A DNA stretch of 64,000 bases from Nitrospirota bacterium (GTDB lineage: Bacteria; Nitrospirota; Thermodesulfovibrionia; Thermodesulfovibrionales; Dissulfurispiraceae): NCBI GenBank assembly GCA_040752355.1, contig JBFMHE010000016.1, positions 26,635 through 90,634 on the forward strand. Direction: 5' to 3'. The translations under genes and the position numbers were made by a program. Under the pieces are notes generated by a model. The model was not told the origin of the DNA. It saw only the letters and a list, made by a program, of their open reading frames with translations, and made no database searches. Below are positions 35,613 to 46,383 of this stretch, piece by piece; position 1 is the stretch's first letter; each line of letters opens with the position of its first letter.

Positions 35613-37478
35613 TCACAGCTCGGCCACCAGGGCATGCAGCTCGGGATACTCGCCTTGTACGAGGGCGGTCTCCTCCCGCAGCATCCTCAGACACTCCGGC
35701 ACATGCTTCAGAAAATATTTCTTCCCCTTCACCGCCGACAGGAACCCGTAGGCCCCGAGCGCCTGCATATGCCGCTGGAGCCTGCAGGGGAGGAGCGCCT
35801 CCCTGAAGAGGACCGGATCGAACCCCTCTTCGACGATTGCCCTTCGGCTGAGATAGTACCCGATAAGGCGCTCCCTCATCTCTTCGTCGAGGCGGGCGTA
35901 GGGGTCCCAGAGCAGGGATGCCAGGTCGTACGCAGGCGGCCCCGGCCGCGCACCCTGGTAATCGATGAGGCGGGGCGTGCCCTGCACGACCATGATATTC
36001 TGCGACTGGAAGTCCCGGTGAACGATCGTCTTCGGGTACGCATTTACCGTTGCGGCGAGGCGGTGGAGCTCACGGTCGAGGAGAGCGCGGTCACGGGGCG
36101 CGGCCCGCTTCAGCCCGCCGGCGAAGCGCTCCAGGAAGTACCCCGTCTCCCACCGCAGGTGGTCGTAGTCGAAGATCCGTTCCTGCATATACCGGCATTC
36201 GGCGGCACGGCCCGTTGCCGCTGTATGGAGCAGCACCGCTATATCGAGCACCTTCCGGTACATCTCTTCTATCCGCGCTCCGTCCCGCGGGCATTTCAGC
36301 CACGAGTAGAGGGAGAGGTCGCCGAGGTCCTCGAAGAGCGCGCTCAGGGCAGCCGGCTGCTCCTCTATGAGCTCCGGCACCGGGACCGCGTGCTTCAGGA
36401 AGAAGCGCGTGTACTCGATATGGCGCGCATAGTCGGGGTCGCCCGGCAGGCACTGCATGCGCACCGCCGTCCTGCCGTCTCTCTTCACCCTGAAGTATTT
36501 CCTGTCCGACCCGCCGATACCGATCAGCGTCTCGCCATCGACCGCGAGCCCGGCTTCCGTTTCGCTGACCGGAACGGTGATTCCCGGGCCGACGATGCAG
36601 TTCTCGTAGCGTTTCCCCTCCGCCCCTCCAATGCGGGTACCGGGAAGCACGATGCAGTTCCTGAGCGCAGCGCCCTGCCCGATGCTGCTTCCGCCCTCGA
36701 TCGCCAGATACCCGTCGAGCTCCGCTCCATCGCAGCCCTGCGCAGAGGGGTGGATGTATACCGTCTCTCCCGCCGCTTTCATCACCTCGACGACCGTGGC
36801 GGCATAGGCGGCAGGCGTCCCGATGTCGCTCCAGTACGCGCCGCTCACATCGAGCGTCCCGATCGCGCACCCTGCAGCCGCCGCTTTCAGCCACGCATCG
36901 ACCACGCTCGATTTTCCTTCGGGAAGGAACGCCAGGAACTCCGGCTCATAGACAGCGATGCCGGTAAAGGCGACCCGCCGCTCTCCGTCAGCTCCGGCCG
37001 CAGGGCCCTTGCCCACGCCCCTGAGCAAGCCCCGGCGATCGACCGCGACATGGTTGAAGCGCGGACAGTCATGCACCGCGAGCGTCGCGAGATTCCCCGA
37101 CGCCCGGTGGTGGCCGACCACTCCTTCGAGATCGATGGAAGAGAAGATATCGGCGTTATGCACCAGGAAGGCGCTGCCGCCCAGAAAGCCCTCTGCGTTC
37201 TTCAATGCGCCGCCGGTATCGAGGATCGGGTCCTCGGGGAAGAGCGTTATCCGCTCCTGGAACGGCGAGCGGCGCACCCATTCTTCGATCCGCTCTCTCT
37301 TGTAGTGGAGGTTCACGCCGATACCCGCGGGCCCGAGCGCCGCCGCCTTTTCGAGGGCGTGCTGCAGGACCGGTATCCCCATGAGGGGGAGCAGCGGCTT
37401 CGGGATATGATCGGTGATGGGCCGCAGACGCTCGCCGAGGCCCGCAGCGAGGATGAAACAGGCGACAGGCTTATGCAT
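35613..37478 (-). CDS. MurU-AmgK fusion: sugar-phosphate nucleotidyltransferase plus anomeric sugar kinase
   Basis: 621 residues with two enzyme domains. Residues about 1-290 form a nucleotidyltransferase with CFILAAGLGERLRPITDHIP, IPVLQHALE, and a left-handed-helix-like tail, as in MurU (UDP-MurNAc from MurNAc-1-phosphate). From about residue 300 to the end is an aminoglycoside-phosphotransferase-fold kinase with KTIVHRDFQSQNIMV and RLIDYQGARPGPPAYDLASL, matching AmgK, which phosphorylates C1 of MurNAc/GlcNAc. In pseudomonads amgK and murU are separate adjacent genes; here they are one protein. It overlaps the NamZ gene by 8 bp. Together they would take MurNAc from wall turnover to UDP-MurNAc, bypassing de novo synthesis. 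Confidence 0.85.
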   Translation of the reverse strand: MHKPVACFILAAGLGERLRPITDHIPKPLLPLMGIPVLQHALEKAAALGPAGIGVNLHYKRERIEEWVRRSPFQERITLFPEDPILDTGGALKNAEGFLGGSAFLVHNADIFSSIDLEGVVGHHRASGNLATLAVHDCPRFNHVAVDRRGLLRGVGKGPAAGADGERRVAFTGIAVYEPEFLAFLPEGKSSVVDAWLKAAAAGCAIGTLDVSGAYWSDIGTPAAYAATVVEVMKAAGETVYIHPSAQGCDGAELDGYLAIEGGSSIGQGAALRNCIVLPGTRIGGAEGKRYENCIVGPGITVPVSETEAGLAVDGETLIGIGGSDRKYFRVKRDGRTAVRMQCLPGDPDYARHIEYTRFFLKHAVPVPELIEEQPAALSALFEDLGDLSLYSWLKCPRDGARIEEMYRKVLDIAVLLHTAATGRAAECRYMQERIFDYDHLRWETGYFLERFAGGLKRAAPRDRALLDRELHRLAATVNAYPKTIVHRDFQSQNIMVVQGTPRLIDYQGARPGPPAYDLASLLWDPYARLDEEMRERLIGYYLSRRAIVEEGFDPVLFREALLPCRLQRHMQALGAYGFLSAVKGKKYFLKHVPECLRMLREETALVQGEYPELHALVAEL

Positions 37479-38646
37479 AGAGCAGGAATCGCTTTCTCAC
37501 CGTCTTTTGGAACGACCGGCACTCCTCCTGCCACCGCGCCTCCATCCGCTTCAGCCCTTCGCCTGCTTCGATCTCCTTTCTGAGCCTGTCGGCGCCGGCG
37601 AGGATATCGATCGGCATTTTTTCGGCCTCGTACTCATAAGGCGGCTGCTTCCAGAGGAAATCGCCGGGATAGAGGTCGCGGACCGCCTTGAGCACCGCAA
37701 CACCGGTCGTGAAGGAGCGGAACTTCTCCCTGTCGATGACGTGTATTTGCGCTCCGCCGCAGAGCGTTCCCGCATGCTTCTGGAAGGTGGGCTGAAAGAA
37801 CAGCGGCCTGAAGACAACGCCGGGGAGCCGGCAGTCCCTGAGCCGCTTCACCAGCGCTTCGGGATCGATGAAGGGCGCGCCGAAGATCTCGAAAGGCCGC
37901 GTCGTGCCGCGCCCCTCGCTCAGCATCGTGCCTTCGAGGAGGCACATGCCCGGATAGACCGCCGCCGTATCGAGCGTCGGCATATTCGGCGAAGGCAGCA
38001 CCCACGGCAGCCCTGTCCTGTCGAACCACTGCTTCCGCTTCCAGCCCTTCACCGGAACGATATGGAGCTCGAGCGCCGGATAAAAGGCCTCCTTCAGATA
38101 GAGCGCGATCTCCGCCACGGTCATGCCGTGGCGCACCGGCAGCGGCCGCTGGCCGACGAAGGAAGCGTATGCGGGATCGAGCACCGGCCCCTCGACGAGC
38201 GCACCGCCGATCGGGTTGGGACGGTCGAGCACAACCGCCGCCTTCCCCTCTTCGAGGCAGGCCTGCATGCAGAGTTCCATGGTCCAGATGAACGTGTAAT
38301 ACCGCGCGCCCACATCCTGCATATCGATCGCCATCACATCGATATCGCGGAGCATAGCGGGCTCGGGCTTCCGCGCAGCGCCGTAAAGACTGTAGACCGG
38401 AAGCCCTGTCCGCGGGTCCCTGAACCCCTCCCACTCGATCATATTGTCCTGCGTCTCGCCGCGGATCCCGTGCTGCGGCCCGAAGAAGGCCCGCGTTTCG
38501 AATTTCTTGGACCGCATGAAGAGCGTGGCCGCGTGCTCGAGCCTCCGGTCCACCGACGCCGGATGCACCAAAAGCCCCACCCGCGCCCCGCGCAATCCCC
38601 CGGGCCACCCCTTTTCGAGCCTGTCGAGTCCTGTCTGAACGGGCAT
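37471..38646 (-). CDS. DUF1343 protein, NamZ-type exo-beta-N-acetylmuramidase
   Basis: 391 residues. The DUF1343 family, named NamZ in Bacillus, releases MurNAc from non-reducing ends of glycan fragments. Motifs are RVGLLVHPASVD, FFGPQHGIRGETQDN, YSLYGAARKPEPAML, DMQDVGARYYTFIWTM, VLDRPNPIGG and PSPNMPTLDTAAVYPG. No signal peptide is seen, so it would act in the cytoplasm on imported muropeptides, unlike secreted NamZ. The start has GAGGAG about 11 bp upstream. The next gene is the AmgK-MurU fusion. Confidence 0.87.
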   Translation of the reverse strand: MPVQTGLDRLEKGWPGGLRGARVGLLVHPASVDRRLEHAATLFMRSKKFETRAFFGPQHGIRGETQDNMIEWEGFRDPRTGLPVYSLYGAARKPEPAMLRDIDVMAIDMQDVGARYYTFIWTMELCMQACLEEGKAAVVLDRPNPIGGALVEGPVLDPAYASFVGQRPLPVRHGMTVAEIALYLKEAFYPALELHIVPVKGWKRKQWFDRTGLPWVLPSPNMPTLDTAAVYPGMCLLEGTMLSEGRGTTRPFEIFGAPFIDPEALVKRLRDCRLPGVVFRPLFFQPTFQKHAGTLCGGAQIHVIDREKFRSFTTGVAVLKAVRDLYPGDFLWKQPPYEYEAEKMPIDILAGADRLRKEIEAGEGLKRMEARWQEECRSFQKTVRKRFLLYA

Positions 38647-38850
38647 GAAAGAAATTCTCCTCGTACCGCTGCACTGCCGGAATCACTAATGATAAACGGT
38701 ATGCCGGACACGATGCAAGGCGGGCGGGTGGGGCTTTTTCGTTACGGGGATCGGAGAGGCGGCTCAGATTCGGTGGGCGTTGAATTCCTCTTGTTTGAGC
38801 AGATTCACGCTCCAGACTGCCTGGCCGTGATCGGCCAGCGTTTGAACGCT

Positions 38851-39129
38851 TTAAAGACGCCCCGGGAGAACCAGATGAGGAAGATGAGAAGGAGACTTGG
38901 CAGCAAGCTTTGCGATATTGCCTTTAATAACAGCAAACTCTTTTATTCCCGCCTCCACGTCCTTTGTCTTGTTGACAACTGCAAGGGCCTCATCGATGGA
39001 GCGCTGAATATCCGGATAGACAAAAGAGAAGCGGATTTTCTCGCACGTCTTCTCCTTTTCCATCTGTCGCGTAGCTTTTCGCAAGGAGCGATAGAGGCAG
39101 ACGGCAAAAATCAGTGCGAAAATTTCCAT
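38851..39129 (-). CDS. Small hypothetical protein with N-terminal hydrophobic segment
   Basis: 92 residues. The N-terminus MEIFALIFAVCLYRSLRKA may be a short anchor. The rest (SFVYPDIQRSIDEALAVVNK, FAVIKGNIAKLAAKSPSHL) is helical and not recognised. GGGAG lies 7 bp before the ATG at 39129, which supports translation. It is divergent from hicBA and could be part of the accessory island. Confidence 0.5.
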   Translation of the reverse strand: MEIFALIFAVCLYRSLRKATRQMEKEKTCEKIRFSFVYPDIQRSIDEALAVVNKTKDVEAGIKEFAVIKGNIAKLAAKSPSHLPHLVLPGRL

Positions 39130-39183
39130 GATTAGTCTCCCTGTTGATTGACTTCACTGCTCATATGGTGGTATAACGTAGTC

Positions 39184-39411
39184 ATGAAACAGATCATCCA
39201 GGTACACATACACAAAGGTGAAAAATACTATATTGCCGAATGCATTGATCTGCCGGTCGTTACACAAGGCAAAACACTCGACGAGCTGGTTGCCAATCTG
39301 AAAGAAGCATTGGAGCTTCATCTTGAAGGCGAAAACCTCGAAGATTACGATATAGCCCCCCGCCCCTCCATTCTCGCGAATCTGGAGATAGACTCCCCGA
39401 CCCATGCCTAA
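39184..39411 (+). CDS. hicB: HicB-family antitoxin
   Basis: 75 residues. The HicB partial RNase H-like fold is clear: KQIIQVHIHKGEKYYIAECI, DLPVVTQGKTLDELVANLKE, ALELHLEGENLE. The ATG at 39184 gives the family N-terminus; an upstream in-frame ATG at 39148 adds residues not seen in the family. It overlaps hicA by 8 bp. Confidence 0.9.
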   Translation: MKQIIQVHIHKGEKYYIAECIDLPVVTQGKTLDELVANLKEALELHLEGENLEDYDIAPRPSILANLEIDSPTHA

Positions 39412-39649
39412 ACTGAAAGTCCTTTCCGGACAGGATGTTATCGGCATACTTGCGCTCTTCGGTTTTACCATCGTCGGACAGAAAGGCAGCCATGTAAAAC
39501 TGGTCCGCATTCTTGCAGACGGTTCCAGGCAAATTCTCACTATACCCAATCATCCTGACCTCGATAAAGGGACCCTCAAGGCTATTTACCGCCAAGCGGC
39601 CCGGTATGTCTCCGAGAGCGAATTGCGCCCGCATTTTTATAGCGAGTGA
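39404..39649 (+). CDS. hicA: HicA-family mRNA interferase toxin
   Basis: 81 residues with a double-stranded-RNA-binding-like fold. The catalytic His is in GFTIVGQKGSHVKLVR, followed by TIPNHPDLDKGTLKAIYRQA. It cleaves mRNA when HicB is lost. It lies 118 bp from the far end of the CRISPR array. Confidence 0.92.
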   Translation: MPKLKVLSGQDVIGILALFGFTIVGQKGSHVKLVRILADGSRQILTIPNHPDLDKGTLKAIYRQAARYVSESELRPHFYSE

Positions 39650-39766
39650 AGCTACGCCGATTTATCTCGGTGGATAGCAAAGATAGCCCTGCAGCCAGAG
39701 ATTGCCTTCCAAGTCCTGACCGACAGCGGGAGGCTCATCGCTTTGCCATGTGTGCCGTGGTGCTCC

Positions 39767-42700
39767 CGGTTCATCCCCACATGCGTGGGGAACATTTTGC
39801 CATCCTCTGCCGGAGCTGGTCGTAGTACGGTTCATCCCCACATGCGTGGGGAACATGACCTCCACGACGACACCGGCGCGCCCATCATCGGTTCATCCCC
39901 ACATGCGTGGGGAACATGTTCGAGCTGCCTTTTCAGCGGCTCTATCGCGCGGTTCATCCCCACATGCGTGGGGAACATCCGACCAGGAATAACGCTGGTC
40001 GGTTTTTCGCCGGTTCATCCCCACATGCGTGGGGAACATGTGAACGCCTTGCACTTGTGGCCGCAGAGGAACGGTTCATCCCCACATGCGTGGGGAACAT
40101 AAATGCAGAACAGGCAGTTAATTGTTTTAGGTCGGTTCATCCCCACATGCGTGGGGAACATTTCACGATCTCATCCCCCAAGATGGCATTCTTCGGTTCA
40201 TCCCCACATGCGTGGGGAACATCAGCAGGAGCATCAGGGGATAAGGTCGAAAGCCGGTTCATCCCCACATGCGTGGGGAACATTCGATGCGCGCCTTGTC
40301 TCCCTCAAGATTGCTCGGTTCATCCCCACATGCGTGGGGAACATTGCCCTTCTTCAGCTTTTGCCTTTATAAAAACCGGTTCATCCCCACATGCGTGGGG
40401 AACATACCTTGGCATCTATGCAAGCCTGCTTTAAAACCGGTTCATCCCCACATGCGTGGGGAACATATTGACTGCCAAATCCCCGAGCTTGAAAAACCCG
40501 GTTCATCCCCACATGCGTGGGGAACATTTTCCCGTGGTGGCGTCCATGGTATGAGCAATCGGTTCATCCCCACATGCGTGGGGAACATACCATCTCGCCG
40601 CGGGGATCGTAAACGCTTATCGGTTCATCCCCACATGCGTGGGGAACATGCAGCAGAGACCATGTTTTCCCCAAAAGGGCGCGGTTCATCCCCACATGCG
40701 TGGGGAACATGGATACACGCTCTCTCAGTTTGCGCGTATCTACGGTTCATCCCCACATGCGTGGGGAACATACCGCAACGAAAGTATCGGCATCATCCAC
40801 CGGCGGTTCATCCCCACATGCGTGGGGAACATACCACCATCCCACAACCGCATTTACATAGCGCCGGTTCATCCCCACATGCGTGGGGAACATCTCTGGA
40901 TGCCCGAGAGCATCTCGGCGAGCATCGGTTCATCCCCACATGCGTGGGGAACATCCACGACATTGCTTGTGCTGCTGCTACTACTACGGTTCATCCCCAC
41001 ATGCGTGGGGAACATTTTAAAGTATCAGGGTGAGCTACAAGATAGTTCGGTTCATCCCCACATGCGTGGGGAACATTTGCCTGTTACTATCTTCCTTAAC
41101 TCTGCTACCGGTTCATCCCCACATGCGTGGGGAACATCTTTGCTATGCCTATGGTAGTTCCTCCTATGCCGGTTCATCCCCACATGCGTGGGGAACATAG
41201 CCTATACATCCTGTAGTTCTACCAAAAGACCGGTTCATCCCCACATGCGTGGGGAACATTCAAGGACAACAGACCTGTAAAGCCTATCAAACGGTTCATC
41301 CCCACATGCGTGGGGAACATTCGCTGATTACATATCTAAGCTAGACAACTCTCGGTTCATCCCCACATGCGTGGGGAACATGAGTTCATAATCAGACAGT
41401 TGAGAATCTGGGACGGTTCATCCCCACATGCGTGGGGAACATTTCTTGCCAGAGCTGACCTTCCCTCCATCTGTCGGTTCATCCCCACATGCGTGGGGAA
41501 CATTTGAAATAGGGGGAGTATTTCACCAGAAACATCGGTTCATCCCCACATGCGTGGGGAACATGAAAAGCTCAAGATTGATTGGTTTTCCAAAGACGGT
41601 TCATCCCCACATGCGTGGGGAACATATCGCCGCAGCAAGATTAGCCGCGGTCGCCCGCGGTTCATCCCCACATGCGTGGGGAACATCCAGCTCCGGCGCC
41701 GTCCGTGGATTAGAAGGCCGGTTCATCCCCACATGCGTGGGGAACATCGATTTGCCGCCTGACGGCATTTGTGCCCAAACGGTTCATCCCCACATGCGTG
41801 GGGAACATGCCTCGACGAAGAAGGTGAAGGCCAACAGCACCGGTTCATCCCCACATGCGTGGGGAACATGACATACTGTGGTGACTCCTGAAGGAAAGCG
41901 TCGGTTCATCCCCACATGCGTGGGGAACATCGCGGCGATCATCGCGAGCCCGATCCCGGTATTGGTTCATCCCCACATGCGTGGGGAACATGGGATAAGC
42001 AGGTTATAGAAATTCTGCCCCTTCGGTTCATCCCCACATGCGTGGGGAACATCAGACCAAGTTCTCACGATAAAACGAGTGCTCCGGTTCATCCCCACAT
42101 GCGTGGGGAACATGGCTGCTTATAAGGCTTCACCGGGTGATTTCATGGTTCATCCCCACATGCGTGGGGAACATACTCGGCAGGCCAGAGAGATTGATGA
42201 CAACCTCGGTTCATCCCCACATGCGTGGGGAACATGCACTCACAGCAGACCAGACATCCGAAAAAGTCGGTTCATCCCCACATGCGTGGGGAACATTGCG
42301 TGGTCGTGTGCTCCTGATAACCCCTGTTCGGTTCATCCCCACATGCGTGGGGAACATTTGTATAAGTTTGGTGTATAAGAGAGAGATAACGGTTCATCCC
42401 CACATGCGTGGGGAACATCAGAAGAGATTCTGTCAAAGTGCGATGGATCTCGGTTCATCCCCACATGCGTGGGGAACATGTCCACCAAGATGGAATTCTC
42501 GTTCTTCAAACCGGTTCATCCCCACATGCGTGGGGAACATTATACGATGCGGCACTTGCTGCCTTTACACTACGGTTCATCCCCACATGCGTGGGGAACA
42601 TTGCTTATAATGACTAATACTTTCTTTCAACTCCGGTTCATCCCCACATGCGTGGGGAACATATACGTCTGCTGTCACCCATGTCGATGTCAACCGGTTC

Positions 42701-43150
42701 ATCCCCACATGCGTGGGGAACATTTTGCCATCTCTTCACGAAGAGCCTCTATCACCGGTTCATCCCCACATGCGTGGGGAACATTGCATCCAACTAACCC
42801 TCCTTGGGAGTTGTCTCGGTTCATCCCCACATGCGTGGGGAACATGCAAGTCTACGTCCTAGGTCAGCCACATCCTGCGGTTCATCCCCACATGCGTGGG
42901 GAACATGAGGTCTGAACAAGATTGCTTTCACATATAGCCGGTTCATCCCCACATGCGTGGGGAACATATTCTAGATGACACCGTAGCATCAAGATTCACC
43001 GGTTCATCCCCACATGCGTGGGGAACATATACTGGAGTAACGTATACATCTTCCTTCTCGCGGTTCATCCCCACATGCGTGGGGAACATTTGGCTTCAGA
43101 CGAGCTCGACACTTTATGGAACGGTTCATCCCCACATGCGTGGGGAACAT
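39767..43150 (-). CRISPR. Type I-E CRISPR array, 56 repeats and 55 spacers
   Basis: 29-bp repeats recur every 61 bp with no exception, giving 56 repeats and 55 spacers of 32 nt. Read on the minus strand, which is the sense predicted from the cas genes and leader, the repeat begins ATGTTCCCCACGCATGTGGG and ends GATGAACCG, with stem TCCCCAC/GTGGGGA. All copies are identical except the last base: G in 54, A in two (plus-strand T at 41963 and 42146). The 8-nt crRNA handle would be ATGAACCG. The leader end is at 43150 beside cas2, so the oldest spacers lie near hicA. Even the oldest repeat is intact. Confidence 0.98.
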
Positions 43151-43211
43151 ACTTCTTAAAACCAATTGAAATCACATCACGTTTTCAAAGAGCAAAAAGT
43201 TACCGACAGAA
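43151..43211 (-). promoter_or_regulatory. CRISPR leader
   Basis: 61-bp AT-rich stretch between the cas2 stop and the first repeat. On the minus strand it reads through AACTTTTTGCTCTTTGAAAA and ends TTTTAAGAAGT at the repeat. Its position marks it as the site for new spacer insertion. Confidence 0.75.
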
Positions 43212-44424
<1,213 letters not shown>

Positions 44425-44483
44425 TTTAGCGCCCCCGTTTTCTTAGAACTGTTGCTCTTTTTGCATCGGTTGAAATAGTCATC

Positions 44484-45041
44484 TCAACAAGCTGCCTTTC
44501 GCGCAGCAATTCGCGCTGCAGTTCCCCGCGCATTACGATTTTCGACACGCATGAGCGTCCGGTAGTGGGACCAGCTCAGGTCCGGATGAAACCCCTTTGG
44601 AGATCGGCTACCCAATGGAGAGCCCTTTCCCGTGCATATTAATTCTCCACCCAATGGGTGGACTTTTTGTTTTTTCTCCAATTCCCCACCTGCCTGGTGG
44701 AGAATCTCAGGGCTTCTATCGTAGAATGACAAATAAAACTGTTTAAAATACCAGAGGTTTGTAGTAGAAAAGCCCTTGCCATACCGCTCTATCAGTCGGA
44801 TGGATAATTCCTCGATCAAGCGCTTGCCGTATTCGGCGCGTTTCTCACCCCCCTGAAGCTCCTGTACAATCTCGCGGCCGATCAGCCAGTAGGCGATAAC
44901 AGTCTGGCTGTTGACAGCACGGAGCACGTTAGTGCGTGCTCGTTCCAGAATAGATGCGATCCGGTCGAACAAACCGTCTACGCCGGATTTTGCAGCCGTC
45001 ATCTTCTCCTTACCAGAAACAAGCCCTCTTTTTTTCTTCAT
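44484..45041 (-). pseudogene. YhcG-like (DUF1016) N-terminal domain fragment with palindromic insert
   Basis: About 185 residues. GLFDRIASILERARTNVLRA, VNSQTVIAYWLIGREIVQEL and KGFSTTNLWYFKQFYLSF are the DUF1016 N-terminal domain of YhcG-type PD-(D/E)XK nucleases. After PEILHQ about 40 residues are inserted by a palindromic DNA element (44642-44705). The family then resumes at LSWSHYRTLMRVENRNAR, but the frame is lost within a few codons and the C-terminal nuclease domain is absent. It sits between cas6e and cas1, where no cas gene of this type is known. It is likely a decayed insertion, though a short helical product could still be made. Confidence 0.7.
44642..44705. repeat. Palindromic element inside the YhcG fragment
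   Basis: Outer arms ATTCTCCACC (44642-44651) and GGTGGAGAAT (44696-44705) are perfect inverses. Inner palindromes include TCCACCCAATGGGTGGA and CCACCTGCCTGGTGG. It keeps the reading frame of the host gene. Confidence 0.7.
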
Positions 45042-45063
45042 GACATACCCCTGTCCTAAACAT

Positions 45064-45129
45064 TTATATCCGCCGCACCAACATGAGGCCGCAGCCGAAG
45101 GCTTTGGCGGGACCGATGTCATCCTGTAA
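45064..45129 (-). pseudogene. Remnant C-terminus of a second cas6e
   Basis: Starting right after the intact cas6e stop, the minus strand reads LQ-D then DIGPAKAFGCGLMLVRRI and a stop. This is the glycine-rich C-terminal signature of Cas6e. The intact gene carries the same motif (GIGPAKAFGCGLL) just upstream, so the tail occurs twice in tandem with diverged DNA. It is best explained as the end of a resident cas6e left after the rest was replaced. Confidence 0.85.
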
Positions 45130-45738
45130 TCATGAGGCTCTGGCAAGTGATAAAAGGCCACAGCCGAACGCCTTAGCAGGACCGATGCCCCGCCGAATTA
45201 GGCTCACCAAGGCATCAGGGTCTTTCACAGTGAGTACTCCTTGGAACACCACCGGCTGTATCTTACCGGTGATATCAGCCCTATTCTTACGGAAATAAAG
45301 GGGCGCTTTCCCATCCATTTCCAGAAACTCCAGTGAGGCGCATATCGTTAGTTTTCTCTCTATCCATGCGCGTTGCTCATCAATGTTCACCAGTGGAACG
45401 CGGCATTTCTTCATTTCTCCCTTGGCATTCTTACGTCCTCCTTCATCATCGATAGTCTTTACCGGATTGGCGACTAATAAGAAGCGCAATCGCTGACCCT
45501 CGTGCAAGAGCAAGGGATAATCCTTTATGGCCGTCACCCGAGCCTCCTTGCTTCCAAGGGACGGACAACGTAGAGACTGCATGAGGACTTCAGCTTGTTT
45601 ACCGTCCGATTTCTCCACGCGGAAGAGAAAATCACGCTTCGCCGCGCCATCTACCGGAAACACCCCCCATAGTACCCGGTGGAGCTCGTAGGGATTACGA
45701 CAGCCAACACCGGTGACGCGCACTTTACTCAGATACAT
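45130..45738 (-). CDS. cas6e: CRISPR endoribonuclease Cas6e
   Basis: 202 residues. Cuts pre-crRNA 3' of the repeat hairpin. The start MYLSKVRVTGVGCRNPYELH is taken at 45738, where GGAGGTAGCT precedes the ATG and the gene overlaps the cas5e end. FLFRVEKSD and the C-terminal loop RGIGPAKAFGCGLL are family marks. The last residues, SLARAS, differ from the usual basic tail and may have been created at the recombination junction with the remnant downstream. Confidence 0.95.
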   Translation of the reverse strand: MYLSKVRVTGVGCRNPYELHRVLWGVFPVDGAAKRDFLFRVEKSDGKQAEVLMQSLRCPSLGSKEARVTAIKDYPLLLHEGQRLRFLLVANPVKTIDDEGGRKNAKGEMKKCRVPLVNIDEQRAWIERKLTICASLEFLEMDGKAPLYFRKNRADITGKIQPVVFQGVLTVKDPDALVSLIRRGIGPAKAFGCGLLSLARAS

Positions 45739-46381
45739 AGCTACCTCCGCTGACATACCAATCCCGTTCGGCGAACAGGCGGGATTGATAGTAAAGCGGA
45801 ACATCGCGCATATTGGATTTCCGCATTGATTCGTCTCCCTCCTCACTATAAATCGTTCCCGCGTGGGGAGCTATCATGCTCAAAGCAGCCTGCGGTGTTG
45901 CGGCTTCCACTCTTTGCTCAAAGAGAGGCCGACTCAACGGACAACTGCGACGGCCGAGATAGGGTGTAAAAGAGGGTTTCCTCACTGCTGCTTCGATATC
46001 GTTGAGAGTAAAAGAGGCGGTGGGTAGCATCCAGAAAGCCGCAGTGAACTGAGCATCGTAAAGGTATTCCCGCCACGTCTGAATTGTTTCATGGCTTTTC
46101 AGACCCGCATATTGGGCCCGGGCATCTTTCACCGTATGATAGTCGGTGACCTTCACGATAGGTCGGTTTTCAATATCATCCTGCCGGACCGCAATACGAA
46201 TTCCATCGGCCAGCTGCTGTAGTCGTGTCGATTCATGTCTTCTGATTCCGAGGCATGCCCCCAAGAGTCCCAACAACCCGCTGCGTGTCGGGAAATTCGC
46301 AGAGGGCCGAATGCCTTCGAAGGTATGTCCTCCCCATGCCTGCATGGGGCCATGCAGCTTAAGGATCAGGAATTCACGCAT
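45725..46381 (-). CDS. cas5e: Cascade subunit Cas5e
   Basis: About 218 residues from the ATG at 46381, which has GGAG upstream. FLILKLHGPMQAWGGHTFEG, RPSANFPTRSGLLGLLGACL and the C-terminal DVPLYYQSRLFAERDWYVSG are typical. It binds the 5' handle of the crRNA. It begins just after the cas7e stop. Confidence 0.96.
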   Translation of the reverse strand: MREFLILKLHGPMQAWGGHTFEGIRPSANFPTRSGLLGLLGACLGIRRHESTRLQQLADGIRIAVRQDDIENRPIVKVTDYHTVKDARAQYAGLKSHETIQTWREYLYDAQFTAAFWMLPTASFTLNDIEAAVRKPSFTPYLGRRSCPLSRPLFEQRVEAATPQAALSMIAPHAGTIYSEEGDESMRKSNMRDVPLYYQSRLFAERDWYVSGGSYVSE

Positions 46382-46383
46382 GG

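Noticed and set aside
34785..37583. 932-codon plus-strand frame opposite the MAT and MurU-AmgK genes
   Set aside because: Spans two real genes on the other strand and has shadow-type composition.
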